From Haberlea rhodopensis (taxonomy: Eukaryota > Streptophyta > Magnoliopsida > Lamiales > Gesneriaceae), in NCBI GenBank assembly GCA_907163345.1, contig CAJQUN010000132.1:744001-808000 (forward strand): a DNA stretch of 64,000 nt, read 5' to 3'. The notes beneath the pieces are model-generated. The model saw only the letters and a list, made by a program, of their open reading frames with translations, had not been told where the DNA came from and made no database searches. Each line of letters starts with the position of its first letter. Position 1 is the first letter of the stretch. A program made the position numbers and the translations under genes. Positions 1 through 11,848 of this stretch are shown here, piece after piece.

Positions 1-1613
1 TAGCTGTTATTTTAAACAAACTCTACCAGTTTCAAATGGCGATCCCACTATCCTTGGAAATCTATGACACAAGCTCTAAGTAGATCCTTGAGAATCTGAA
101 TCATCCTCTCTGATTGTCCGTCTGTCTGTGGATGTAAAGTTGTGCTATATTTTAAGTTTGTTACCAACACGGATTGTAAACTCTTCCAGAATTGAGAGGT
201 GAATCGGGTATCTCTATCCGATATTATACTGAGTGGTATCCCATGCAAGCATACCACTTGATTTATGTAAAGATGTGATAAGTTGTTCATCGATGTAGTC
301 TTCTTCATCGGTATAAAATGGCCACATTTTGGCAGTCGATCTACAATAACCCACACTATATCCTTCTGCATCGTGGTTCTGGGCAGTGTGGTCACAAAGT
401 CCATAGTAATATGCTCCCATTTCCAGCTTGGTATGTCTAAGTTTCTCAATGTCCCTGCTGGCTTTGTCTTTCAGCTTTCACTTGTTGACACACTAAGCAT
501 TTAGACACAAATTTCATGACATCTTGCTTCATTCCTGGCCACTAGAATAATTGCTTCATATCTTGATACATTTTATTCTGCCCTGGATTTATGGTCAGTA
601 CTGTCTGATGTGAATCTTGTAAGATTTCGCCCCAAAGAGTTGATATGGATGGAACAAATAGTCTATCATTGAATCTTAATGTTCTATCTTCATGCATTCT
701 AACTTCCTTGTTTTGATTTATTCTTTTGTATGAAAATCTGTCACACATGATCCTTTGATTGTGCTTCTTTAATCCTGAGAATAAGATCAGGTTGTTCCAT
801 GAGGTTACACAACATCATTGCACCATTCTGGACGTCTGTTACTTCGGCATTCAGATTTAACTTGGCCATCTCATCAATGAGTTTTTGATGTGTAGTTAAT
901 AGCATCATTCCATAACTCTTCCTGCTCAGTGCATCGGCTACTGCATTGCTCTTTCCGGTATGACAATGCAATTTCACATCATAGTCCTTGATCAGCTCTA
1001 ACCACCTTCTCTGCCTCATATTCAACTCTTTTTGAGTGAATATATATTTTAAACTCTTGTGGTCTGTGTAGATATCACATGTGGCCCTGTATAGGTACTG
1101 TCACCACAATTTCAAGGCGAATACCACTGCTGCTAATTTCAAGTCATGAGTGGGGTACCTCATTTTGTGGTCTTTCAGCTGTCGTGAAGCATAAGCAATC
1201 ACCTTTCCATTTTGCATGGGTACACACCATAACCCTTCTTTTGATGCGTCGCTATAGATACAAAATCCTTCGTGGCCATCAGGTAATGCAAGGATAGGTG
1301 CTGACACAAGTAGATCTTTCAACTTCTCAAAACTCTTCTGACACTTGGAATCCCATTCGAACTTTACACCCTTTCTAGTTAACTTCGTGAGTGGTAATGC
1401 GATTCGAGAAAATCCTTCCACAACTTTTCGGTAATATCTGGCCAATCCAGAAAACTTCGAATTTCAGTCACTGATGTAGGAACTTTCCACTCGGTGATGG
1501 CTCGAATTTTTGCTTGGTCTACACAAATTCCATGAGTGTCAATAATGTGTCCCAGAAAAGATACTGAATCCAACCAGAAGTCATATTTCTTGAAATTTGG
1601 AAATAACTGATTC
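1..1613 (-). pseudogene. Gypsy A pol fragment: RT C-terminus, RNase H, integrase
   Basis: On the minus strand, 1639-1379 covers the end of RT (FLGHI motif). 1445-1101 is the RT connection and RNase H region (YASRQL). 1025-741 is the end of RNase H, with NMRQRRW and ADALSRK. 449-48 is the integrase catalytic core (WKWEHITMDF, the D of SDRDTRF, HPQTDGQSER). Several frameshifts and stops separate these blocks, including a stop after DFQG at about 48. The zinc-binding start of integrase, 748-542, is poorly preserved. The fragment ends exactly where the copia LTR begins. It cannot make a working polyprotein. Confidence 0.85.
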
Positions 1614-2950
1614 TGTAAGTAATCCATCATGCATAGCAACGCAGCGGAATAAAATTTTATGGATTACAAGACACCGGATCTATACATAGGGGTTCATATC
1701 GGATAAAGGAACAAAAGGTCTCACCCTTGTAGCGTGTTTGAGCAGATTCCACGAAGCAGCACCACGTCCAACGCCTTCTTCGAGTCACTAGCAAAACTTA
1801 TCAAGTTTTGCCTCAACGGTATCCACACGATCAAATCGAACGAAGGAAAAGCTTAAGAACAAAGTGCTAGATTTGTTCTTAAACCAAAACAAGAAGCACA
1901 CTCGATTCACAATCGAAAAGATGGCCCTCAACTCACTCTTCCTCACGTCGACTATGAAGAAGTCGAGAGAGAGAAGAGAGATGGTTGCCGAGAGCTTCAC
2001 AAGCAATGTGGCTAGGTTAATTTTTGATATCAAGGAATGATTAACAATTAATCACCTTGTTATTATTATATATGATTCAATTAAAGGCTTTCTTAAAGCC
2101 TCATGGGCCCAAACCCATGATTTAATTAAATCTTTATAATCTTTTAATTAAGACTCTTCTTAATTAATTAATTCATCCCATGAATTTAATTTCCTTTATC
2201 GATTTAATCTTTTGTGCGACCCGATAGGATCTTGTAATGTTGGCAGTGACATAAAATCTCATTTTACGTTACAAGCAAAGAGCGGTGTCTAGCAACACAT
2301 CAAGGCTACCCAAAGTACAAGAATGTCAATGACTCGACATAACCTTTAGAACTTGTGATAATATTAACCATGTAACTTAATCCCTTTGTCCTTTGTGTTT
2401 AGATTGAACACGAGTCATGGAATAGTCATACTCGTATATTCAATCTTTATTTCATGATCCCCAAGTAGAGCTAGAATAAACGAATAAGCTCGATATCTCA
2501 TATCGACTCATTCGAGCATGACCATGCATTTTAGTTCTCACTTGATCAAGGGCCAAACACATCTCCTGTTATATAGGAGGGACAAATCCTATCTCGATCA
2601 GTCAACATCCCTCTACATAATTCGTAGTGTATCCAATAGTCGCCTTTATAGTTTACCCTGTTACGGGTAACGCTTGACAATATCAAGATACATAACTCCT
2701 TATGTTGGGATCTCTGATGATCACAAGTCGTAAGGATTACATACATTATTATCACTATGAGAATTGCATATGACAATCATATAACTTTCCATGTTGCATT
2801 CTCATGGTGGGTCTGTCCAGTACATCGTTCTCTAACATGTACCCATGTGTTGATTTGATATCTCATATCAATGAACAATTCATCAACCAATACATACTAG
2901 TCTCTATGTATTATCATTATCCTGATTCATGATAATACTTGACCAGGGAC
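1614..2950 (-). repeat. Copia 3' LTR, first part
   Basis: Matches 17589-18918 of the other LTR almost base for base. It stops at CCAGGGAC, where gypsy B enters, and resumes at 11666. The two parts total 1504 bp, against 1503 bp for the intact LTR. Confidence 0.92.
2946..2950. repeat. Target site duplication of gypsy B, left copy (GGGAC)
   Basis: GGGAC here and at 11661-11665 flank gypsy B. The unoccupied site in the other copia LTR, near 18920, reads CCAGGGACAATG with a single GGGAC, which proves the duplication. Confidence 0.96.
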
Positions 2951-3474
2951 TGTAAGGACCCTAGTTCCTTAACGGTGAAATCAAGATATAAACAGGGCTA
3001 AATATGTATTAGAGACATCTTAGAGTTCTGGTTATTATGTGAGCTCAATGAAATTACAGGCCAAAATAAAACTTCAACAGTTAATTAATTACATTCTCAA
3101 TATGAATGTTAAGACTATCAAAAATCCTGTATTCTATCATCGTTCATGCCTCCTTCAGCTCACAGATCAACCCAACCCTTAGCCCCTTTGTCCAAAAGCA
3201 TACCTACAGGAACAACTCACCATGAGCATATATGTATCACCACTTAACACAATTCAACTTAATAAAATAATTAAGCGCATGAGACAATTAATAGATATGC
3301 TCCTTGATCACCACATTAGCACATTTCATTGTTGTTCCTGTTTCACAAACTTATGCACAAAATCATTAGTTCACAATATAATGATCGATAACGCGTTTCC
3401 AATTATATCCACAATATTCCACATTAATCACTAGAATTGTGACTGTTCCGGTCCCAATACAACAGCGGAATTTT

Positions 3475-3625
3475 AGGACCCCTCGCTTCGACATATAGCG
3501 GCATCATATGATATCCCTCGCTTCGAGAATGACAGCGGCATGTTACTTCGCTTAGACATGACAGCGGCAAATATCATACTACCATCGCTTCATATGACAG
3601 CGGCAAGTACCTCCCTCGCTCGGAG
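3475..3625. repeat. GCCGC/AGCGA block of gypsy B 3' LTR
   Basis: Alternating CTCGCTTCGA(CA)TAT and GACAGCGGCA units, about 25-35 bp apart, five rounds. Related blocks occur in the LTRs of H, I and G and inside element G. Confidence 0.75.
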
Positions 3626-3789
3626 ATAAAGGCTACCGGAACATTCATCAATTCTACCACAATAATCAAACACAATTGATTCCAATATCATGATATAACA
3701 CTATCATTTCACATATTCATCACATATAAGGACACAATATTCACAATATACATCATCAAAGTTGTAACACGTTTTACCGTCCGATGCTC

Positions 3790-3807
3790 GTACGTCTCAC
3801 TACGTAC
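3790..3807. promoter_or_regulatory. GTACGT...ACGTAC inverted repeat, gypsy B 3' LTR
   Basis: Six-base arms with a six-base loop. In element orientation it reads AAG-GTACGTA, which also resembles a 5' splice donor. Conserved in B, C, H, I and G. Confidence 0.6.
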
Positions 3808-3969
3808 CTTAGTTTCAAAAGTGGAGAAGTTGTATAACTTTATCTCCTCGATGTTGTTGGTACCTGGGATGGTTCTACACAACCATACAAATCAATATTA
3901 GATGCCAATTATAGTCCAATATCCAAAAATTCCATAAAAAATGCCAAAAACACACTTTTGTGTGTCTCG

Positions 3970-4175
3970 CGATCGATCGCCAAGACGCCCCGATCGATCG
4001 CGAGATCACACTGCCCGAACCAACAAATTTTTGCTTTCGGCGATCGATCGCCACTTTTGGCGCGATCGATCGCCAAGCTCACCGATCGATCGCCCAAAAG
4101 TGGCGATCGATCGCCAAAGGCTTCTGGAGCCTACTGCCTGCTCGCGATCGATCGCCAAAAACGGGCGATCGATCG
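3970..4175. repeat. Phased GATCGATC array, gypsy B 3' LTR (8 sites)
   Basis: GATCGATC cores start at 3971, 3992, 4042, 4064, 4084, 4105, 4146 and 4167. The steps are 21, 50, 22, 20, 21, 41 and 21 bp. Most cores are extended to GCGATCGATCGC. CACTGCCC (about 4008) and ACTGCCTG (about 4133) flank the pairs, which is GGCAGTG in element orientation. Confidence 0.92.
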
Positions 4176-4936
4176 CCAGCCCCTGTACCACGAAAATCAC
4201 CATTTTGCACATTTAAACCTTCACCAACCTCAACACCATTTATACCAACAACTCAAAAACATTAAAACACTTAAAACCTTCAACACACATCATAAAACCA
4301 CTAAAAATCCAACATCCCACCAAAAATCACACTAACCCAAACAAACCCATTTCAAACCCTTTTGAAACCCTTCCAAAACTCAACCAAACACTTCAAGAAC
4401 ATCAAGAAGTGATATATAAACATCATAGGCACTAAATCTTACCAAGAATCACTAAAATGAAGCTTTTGCAAGAACTTCCTTCCCACTTTGGAACAAAAAT
4501 CGGGTTTGAGGAGAAAAATAAGGGTTTGGGAGAGATTGGGGATTTTGAGTGTAAAGAGTAAAGTGGAATGAGGTGGTGGGGTAAAAGTTAAACTTTTAAT
4601 TAAATTTGTACCCCAACAAATAACATGATGTAAATTATACCCCAACATGGTATTTTAAACACATTTCACCACAATGCACCAAATTCCAATTAAATGCATG
4701 TTTCACAAAATAAATGACTACCAACACATGTAAGCCAATAGACACCCAATTACCCAACATGCATAACATGCACCCTGAAATGCTCTACCAGCCCACATGA
4801 CCAAGCATTTCCACGTGGCGATTAATTCTAACACATAAGGCAATTACCACCATAATTAATCACAATTAATAATATGAACACAATTAATGCCTTCAACACA
4901 ATTAATCATTTCGGGGACATCACAATACTCCACTAC

Positions 4937-7900
4937 TTAGAATATTTCGTCCTCGAAATCGCATGCACTTACCCCAAAAGAAACTAAACATAAACACATA
5001 CCAGAGAATAGTTCCGGGTAGTGCTGCACCATATGCCGTTCCGTCTCCCACGTGGTCTCTTCGACACCCCGACGATCCCACTGAACCTTGACCATCGGTA
5101 TAACCTTGCTTCGAAGTCTGCGATCCTCTCGATCCAGAATTCTGACGGGCCGTTCAACATAGGATACATCTGAACTCAACTGAACCTCTGAAGGCTGCAA
5201 CCCATGAGACGGGTCTGGTTCATACTTCCTCAACATAGATACATGGAAGACATCATGTATACCAGACAAGGACGGCGGTAGGGCCAAACGATAAGCAAAA
5301 GTGCCGATGCGCTGCAATACCTCGTACGGCCCAACATATCTCGGAGACAACTTCCCGCGCATACCGAAACGAACTACACCTCTGAAAGGTGAGATTTTCA
5401 GAAAGACTCTGTCTCCCACTTGGAATTCCAATGGTCGCCGTCGTTTATTAGCATAGGCCGCTTGCCTATCCTGAGCCGCTTTCTTTTTCTGACGGATCAC
5501 TTTGATTTTCTCTTCCATTTCACGAATCAATTCCGGTCCTCCGACCGTCTTACTAGTCAAATCTTCCCAGTACAACGGTGACCTACATCGTCGACCGTAA
5601 AGGGCCTCGAATGGAGCCATCTGAATGCTCGCCTGATAACTGTTGTTATAAGAGAATTCCACTAGTGGCACTGAATCTTGCCACGGAGTATCGAACTCCA
5701 AAACACATGCCCTCAATATGTCCTCAAGCGTCTGTATGGTACGCTCTATCTGACCATCTGTCTGAGGGTGATAAGACGTACTCAGCCTCACTTCTGTACC
5801 CAAAGCCGATTGAAGACCCTCCCAAAAGTGTGATGTGAACCGCGGGTCTCTATCAGACACAATCGAGACTGGGATGCCATGCAATCTCACCACGTCCCGT
5901 ACATACAACTGGGCCATCTTTAAGTATGTGTAAGACATAGAATATGGGATGAAGTGAGCCACCTTCGTCAGTCGATCCACAATCACCCAGATCGCATCGA
6001 ATCCCGAGGCAGTCCTTGGCAAGTGGGTCACGAAATCCATAGAGATGTGTTCCCACTTCCATTATGGTATCTCTAAACTCTTCAACTCGCCTCCGGGCCT
6101 CTGCCTTTCTGCTTTCACTTGTTGGCAAATCAGGCACTTCTTAACGAATGACATAACGTCTCTCTTCATCCGTCTCCACCAAAATTGATCACACAAGTCC
6201 TTGTACATCTTTCTCCCACCTGGATGGATGCTAAATCTGCTACTATGAGCACGATGCAAGATTTCTTGACGCAACTCTGGTGCCCTCGGCACTACCCAAC
6301 GGTTACCAAGCTTCAAGGAACCATCTTCTGCTACTCTGAACTTTGATAATTGACCCAGACGTAATGTGATAACCATCTCTGTACCTCAACGTCTGTCATC
6401 TGAGCTTTCCTGATAAGTTCAAAGATGTCCGGTTTTGCCAATAGGGTCGATACCAGCACCGGCGATACATCTAAATCAAAGTCATATCCCAAATGACAAC
6501 AAGAGGTCATCAAGGCCGATAACTGAATAACATCATCTGCCGTATACTTCACCTTCCTACTTAAGGCGTCAGCTGTCAGGTTCACCTTCCCTGGATGGTA
6601 CTCTATCTCGCAATCATAGTCCTTGAGCAAGTCCATCCACCTCATTTGCCTCATATTCAGTTCCGCTTGGGTAAATAGGAACTTCAAGCTCTTATGGTCC
6701 GTGTAAATGGTAAAAGAAGTACCATAAAGATAATGCCGCCAAATTTTCAAAGCGAAAATAATGGCCGCCAGTTCCAAATCATGAACCGGGTACCTGGTCT
6801 CATGAGGCTTCAACTGCCTCGATGCATAAGCCACCACATGCTTATCCTGCATCAGTACACAGCCCAATCCCTGCAGTGATGCATCCGTGTACAAAGCAAA
6901 CCTTTCGTTCTCCGAAGGGATCACCAGAACAGGTGCTGTAGTCAACCGGTGCTTCAACTCTTGGAAGCTTTGCTCACATGCCTCAGACCAAGAAAACGGA
7001 ACACCCTTCTGAGTCAACTGCGTCAATGGCTTAGCGATCTTAGAGAATCCCCCGATGAAACGTCGGTAGTAACACGCTAAACCGAGGAAGCTACGGATCT
7101 CGGGCATAGATGTAGGCGCAGACCAATCCATTACTGCTTCCACTTTCCTGGGATCCACAGAAATCCCATCACTAGAGATCACATGCCCCAAAAATACCAC
7201 GCTGCTCAGCCAAAATTCACACTTGCTCAGCTTTGCATACAACTGATTGTCCCTCAGAATCTGGAGCACTGTCCTCAAATGATTCATGTGATCTTCCTCG
7301 CTCCGAGAATAGATAAGTATATCGTCAATAAATACGATGACAAATTGATTCAAATAGGGTTGGAACACTCGATTCATCAAGCTCATAAACCCAGCCGGGG
7401 CGTTTGTCACTCCAAACGGCATGACCAAAAACTCATAGTGACCATAACGGGTCCGGAAGGCTGTCTTCTGCACATCATCCTCTCTAACTCGGATCTGGTG
7501 GTACCCCGACCTCAAATCAATCTTACTGTACAACCTCGTGCCCTGCAACTGATCAAACAAGTCATCGATCCGCGGAAGAGGGTATTTATTCTTCACTGTG
7601 GCCTTATTCAATTGCCTGTAGTCGATGCACAATCTCATCGACCCATCTTTCTTTTTCACAAATAACACAGGCGCACCCCAAGGTGATACGCTGGGGCGTA
7701 TGTAACCCTTATCAAGTAGTTCCTGTAGCTGCTCTTTCAGCTCTCTTAACTCCGCTGGTGCCATTCTGTAAGGGGCACGAGAAATAGCGGATGTCCCCGG
7801 TAATAATTCGATCCCAAACTCAACTTCCCTAACCGGCGGGAATCCGGGAATCTCCTCCGGAAATACATCGGCAAACTCGGCAACCACGGGTATATCTTCG

Positions 7901-7977
7901 ACTGTTAACTCTTCTTTCTTTCCAGCAATGTCAATGGCATAAATAAGATAACCCTCATGCCCACGTTCCAATAACTA
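4937..7977 (-). pseudogene. Gypsy B pol: RT, RNase H, integrase, chromodomain
   Basis: Runs downward from 7977. A stop at 7977-7975 follows KMT, where relatives have a CAG-type codon. RT and RNase H occupy 7974 to about 6400, with LCIDYRQLNKAT, the active site VFIDDILIY near 7320, and FTIYTDHKSLKF. A frameshift at about 6370-6400 separates this from integrase. A stop at 6064-6062 follows KSLEIP. The integrase core then runs from 6061 (WKWEHISMDF, SDRDPRF, HPQTDG). It ends in a chromodomain-like tail, VKVQWDRRG then EETTWE, at about 5110-5030. Outside those breaks the protein is well preserved, so decay is recent. This enzyme set copies the element RNA and inserts the DNA. Confidence 0.9.
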
Positions 7978-9507
7978 AGTCATCTTTAAGGCCGATATCA
8001 ACGGAATTCTTGAGCGGGAACCATCCCCATAAAAAGTCCACCGAACCCCTAAATCAGATCTGAACCGTACTGTCCTCTGACTGCAGTCCACTACTGCCTG
8101 ATATCTGTTCAGCACATCAATACCCACAATGCAGTCGAAGTCCGACATTCCCAGAACAATCAAATCTGACTTCAACTCGTTGCCCTCAAAATAAATGAGG
8201 CCGCGATCAACAAACTGATCTGCAATCACACTCTTTCCAGCGGGTGTCGAAACCACAAGAGGCGTGGATGACGGAGTCGTGCATATACGGTGCCTCTCCA
8301 CAAAACTCGTCGACACAAAGGAGTGTGACGCACCTGTATCTATCAAAATATAAGCAGGGTGCGTAAATAAATGACACGTACCCGCTATCACTTCCTCTGG
8401 AGCTGTTGTAGCCTGCTCCCTGGTGAGGGCATACACTTGCCCTTGAGGTGGCCCCAACGGCTGTCCTCCCAATGGCCTTGGTGCAAATGGTGGTCTCTGC
8501 TGCGCTGGCCTGTCTGAAGGTCTCCCCATAGTATTCTGTGGCCCTCCCCGGTTAGGACAATTTCGGGCCAAGTGACCATGTTTACCACATTCATAACAAG
8601 CAGAGCATCCTTTCACTGAATGGGGTCCTCCGCACAGAAAACACTTAACTTTTTCGAAGCTGCTAGCTTGCGACTGTCCCCTAGGCGGAGCATTACTTCC
8701 ACGACCACCCCTTCCACGAGCATCCGACCATCTACCACTGAATCTGGAAGATGATGAGTTTCCCTTAGACTTAAAATGATCACCCCTTGGTTTCAAGTTT
8801 TCAGGGGTCGGCCTCTGTGATGGTGGTGGAGGCGGTGCCACAGTCGGATATGCACCCACTCCTAATTCTGCCAGTTCAGCTCGTGCCAGGGCGTCATCAA
8901 AACAAGTAGGGCCATAAGTGATCACCCTATCATACAACTCCGGCCTCAAGCCTTTCATAAAGTTCCTCATCTTTGCTTGGGTGCTAGTGGCGATATGAGG
9001 TACATATCTAAGTAAGGAACAGTACTGGAGAGCATAGTCAGACACCGGCATAGTACCTTGCTTTAAGCTAGTGAATTTGTCCTATTTAGCCTGCCGTGCC
9101 GCCGCTGAGAAGTATCGGGTCAGAAATCGAGTCCTAAACAGCTTCCAGTTTATGTCCTGACCCTGAGCCTCCTGTTCAATCACTGTGGTCTTCCACCACA
9201 TCAGCGCCTCTTTGGCCAATTGAAATTCTGCTAGCCGTATCCAAGCTGTCTTTGCGCACGGGGCAGCTACAAATATCTGCTCCAACCTCTCTAGCCATTC
9301 CTCAGCCTTCTCCCCTGTTTCAGTCCCTTCAAAAGTCGGGGGTCGATAAGCTAGAAATTGATTCAAACTCAGCTCTCCCGGCAATAGCTGCTGTTCGGAC
9401 GGCTCTTCGCCCAAGGCTGGCGGCGGTAGGGGATTAGTGTGCCTAGCACTAGCATTTACACTTACTGCATCACCAACTGCATCACCAACACCGACATTTG
9501 CTACCAT
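7978..9507 (-). pseudogene. Gypsy B gag and protease
   Basis: The start ATG at 9507-9505 follows a short leader after the primer site. The capsid-like domain includes EEWLERLEQIF and NWKLFRTRFLTRYF. A TAG at 9084-9082 after ARQAK is in frame; gypsy C and H have GAG there, so this is a single G-to-T change. The frame continues through two CCHC zinc knuckles, CFLCGGPHSVKGC and CYECGKHGHLARNC (about 8645-8560), which bind RNA. The aspartic protease has the active site LIDTGASHSFVS near 8330. The frame ends at the 7977-7975 stop. The gag-pol frame is the same throughout, so these elements normally make one polyprotein. Confidence 0.9.
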
Positions 9508-9689
9508 ACTGCAACACAAGGGTTAACAACAATATACAAAAACAATTCACATAATACATCGCTAGAAAGCCATAACAGGTTAGCATAACAGTCACATACT
9601 TCATATGCGCACAACATGTTTAAAAGTAGACGCCTAGCCAACTTATTGCTAAGGCTACCCTTCACTCGTTCCCGGGTTCTCTAACCTCT

Positions 9690-9701
9690 GCTCTGATACC
9701 A
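9690..9701 (-). other. Primer binding site of gypsy B (initiator Met tRNA)
   Basis: TGGTATCAGAGC on the minus strand, four bases inside the 5' LTR. It is the usual plant site for priming by initiator methionine tRNA. Confidence 0.93.
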
Positions 9702-10545
9702 ATAATGTAAGGACCCTAGTTCCTTAACGGTGAAATCAAGATATAAACAGGGCTAAATATGTATTAGAGACATCTTAGAGTTCTGGTTGTTAGGTGAGCT
9801 CAATGAAATTACAGGCCAAAATAAAACTTCAACAGTTAATTAATTACATTCCCAATATGAATGTTAAGACTATCAAAAATCCTGTATTCTATCATCGTTC
9901 ATGCCTCCTTCAGCTCACAGATCAACCCAACCCTTAGCCCCTTTGTCCAAAAGCGTACCTACAGGAACAACTCACCATGAGCATATATGTATCACCACTT
10001 AACACAATTCAACTTAATAAAATAATTAAGCGCATGAGACAATTAATAGATATGCTCCTTGATCACCACATTAGCACATTTCATTGTTGTTCCTGTTTCA
10101 CAAACTTATGCACAAAATCATTAGTTCACAATATAATGATCGATAACGCGTTTCCAATTATATCCACAATATTCCACATTAATCACTAGAATTGTGACTG
10201 TTCCGGTCCCAATACAACAGCGGAATTTTAGGACCCCTCGCTTCGACATATAGCGGCATCATATGATATCCCTCGCTTCGACAATGACAGCGGCATGTTA
10301 CTTCGCTTAGACATGACAGCGGCAAATATCATACTACCATCGCTTCATATGACAGCGGCAAGTACCTCCCTCGCTCGGAGATAAAGGCTACCGGAACATT
10401 CATCAATTCTACCACAATAATCAAACACAATTGATTCCAATATCATGATATAACACTATCATTTCACATATTTCATCACATATAAGGACACAATATTCAC
10501 AATATACATCATCAAAGTTGTAACACGTTTTACCGTCCGATGCTC

Positions 10546-10563
10546 GTACGTCTCACTACGTAC
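10546..10563. promoter_or_regulatory. GTACGT...ACGTAC inverted repeat, gypsy B 5' LTR
   Basis: Same 18 bases as at 3790-3807. Confidence 0.6.
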
Positions 10564-10725
10564 CTTAGTTTCAAAAGTGGAGAAGTTGTATAACTTTATC
10601 TCCTCGATGTTGTTGGTACCTGGGATGGTTCTACACAACCATAAAAATCAATATTAGATGCCAATTATAGTCCAATATCCAAAAATTCCATAAAAAATGC
10701 CAAAAACACACTTTTGTGTGTCTCG

Positions 10726-10909
10726 CGATCGATCGCCAAGACGTCCCGATCGATCGCCAGATCACACTGCCCGAACCAACAAATTTTTGCTTTCGGCGAT
10801 CGATCGCCAAGCTCACCGATCGATCGCCCAAAAGTGGCGATCGATCGCCAAAGGCTTCTGGAGCCTACTGCCTGCTCGCGATCGATCGCCAAAAACGGGC
10901 GATCGATCG
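10726..10909. repeat. Phased GATCGATC array, gypsy B 5' LTR (7 sites)
   Basis: Cores start at 10727, 10748, 10798, 10818, 10839, 10880 and 10901. Compared with the other LTR, the site matching 4064 has been cleanly lost with 22 bp. All other spacings are kept. Confidence 0.92.
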
Positions 10910-11660
10910 CCAGCCCTTGTACCATGAAAATCACCATTTTTGCACATTTAAACCTTCACCAACCTCAACACCATTTATACCAACAACTCAAAAACATTAA
11001 AACACTTAAAACCTTCAACACACATCATAAAACCACTAAAAATCCAACATCCCACCAAAAATCACACTAACCCAAACAAACCCATTTCAAACCCTTTTGA
11101 AACCCTTCCAAAACTCAACCAAACACTTCAAGAACATCAAGAAGTGATATATAAACATCATAGACACTAAATCTTACCAAGAATCACTAAAATGAAGCTT
11201 TTGCAAGAACTTCCTTCCCACTTTGGAGCAAAAATCGGGTTTGAGGAGAAAAATAAGGGTTTGGGAGAGATTGGGGATTTTGAGTGTAAAGAGTAAAGTG
11301 GAACGAGGTGGTGGGGTAAAAGTTAAACTTTTAATTAAATTTGTACCCCAACAAATAACATGATGTAAATTATACCCCAACATGGTATTTTAAACACATT
11401 TCACCACAATGCACCAAATTCCAATTAAATGCATGTTTCACAAAATAAATGACTACCAACACATGTAAGCCATTAGAACACCCAATTACCCAACATGCAT
11501 AACATGCACCCTGAAATGCTCTACCAGCCCACATGACCAAGCATTTCCACATGGCGATTAATTCTAACACATAAGGCAATTACCACCATAATTAATCATA
11601 ATTAATCATATGAACACAATTAATGCCTTAAACACAATTAATCATTTCGGGGACATCACA

Positions 11661-11665
11661 GGGAC
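11661..11665. repeat. Target site duplication of gypsy B, right copy (GGGAC)
   Basis: Identical to 2946-2950; the copia LTR resumes immediately after with AATGTTTAAG. Confidence 0.96.
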
Positions 11666-11832
11666 AATGTTTAAGAATAATATAATATTATTCTAAGGAC
11701 ATTAACATATATATTAATTCACATTGCACAGTTAAACGAATAATATATAATAATGAATTGCCATTCATAAAATCATAAACATTGTATGTCAAAACAATCA
11801 TCTAATGACTTGTCTTAGGGCATATCCCAACA
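11666..11832 (-). repeat. Copia 3' LTR, second part
   Basis: Matches the last 167 bp of 17589-19091 and ends CATATCCCAACA. Confidence 0.92.
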
Positions 11833-11848
11833 AATCTCCCACTTGCAC
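11833..11848 (-). other. Polypurine tract of the copia element
   Basis: On the minus strand GCAAGTGGGAGATT directly precedes the LTR start TGTTGGG. This is the typical copia plus-strand primer. Confidence 0.85.

Larger units (their letters stand above)
2951..4924 (-). repeat. Gypsy B 3' LTR (1974 bp)
   Basis: Bounded by TGTAAGGACC and ACATCACA. On the plus strand it holds a GCCGC/CGCTTCG block (about 3475-3625), the GTACGT inverted repeat (3790-3807) and the GATCGATC array (3970-4175). Most of it is AT- and C-rich. It contains no gene. Confidence 0.95.
2951..11660 (-). mobile_element. Gypsy B: Ty3/gypsy chromovirus (Tekay/Del-like), complete but defective
   Basis: Full-length element on the minus strand. 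LTRs at 2951-4924 and 9706-11660 begin and end TGT...ACA on the plus strand. Next to the 5' LTR is an initiator-Met tRNA primer site, with a short purine-rich tract at the other end. A perfect GGGAC duplication flanks it. Its interior encodes gag with two zinc knuckles, protease, RT, RNase H, integrase and a C-terminal chromodomain. At least three nonsense codons and one frameshift interrupt the frame. The LTRs differ by scattered substitutions plus loss of one 22-bp palindrome unit, so the insertion is fairly recent. It is younger than the copia element that holds it. Confidence 0.95.
9706..11660 (-). repeat. Gypsy B 5' LTR (1955 bp)
   Basis: Nearly identical to 2951-4924; about four substitutions in the first 280 bp. 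It is shorter mainly because one 22-bp palindrome unit is missing. Its GCCGC block is at about 10230-10380. Confidence 0.95.

Noticed and set aside
1614..1620. Clear target duplication for the copia element
   Set aside because: Flanks GATTC and CTTTC agree at only three of five positions.
3970..4175. CRISPR-like array
   Set aside because: Short palindromes with 12-40 bp variable gaps, in plant LTRs, in many families; no cas genes and no long direct repeats.
3941..4335. Arginine/serine-rich proteins across the palindrome arrays
   Set aside because: All three frames of CGATCGATCG read as RSI, IDR or DRS repeats; this is translation of the array in LTRs, not a gene.
9690..9701. tRNA-Met gene
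   Set aside because: Only the 12-base primer complement is present, next to an LTR; no tRNA cloverleaf.
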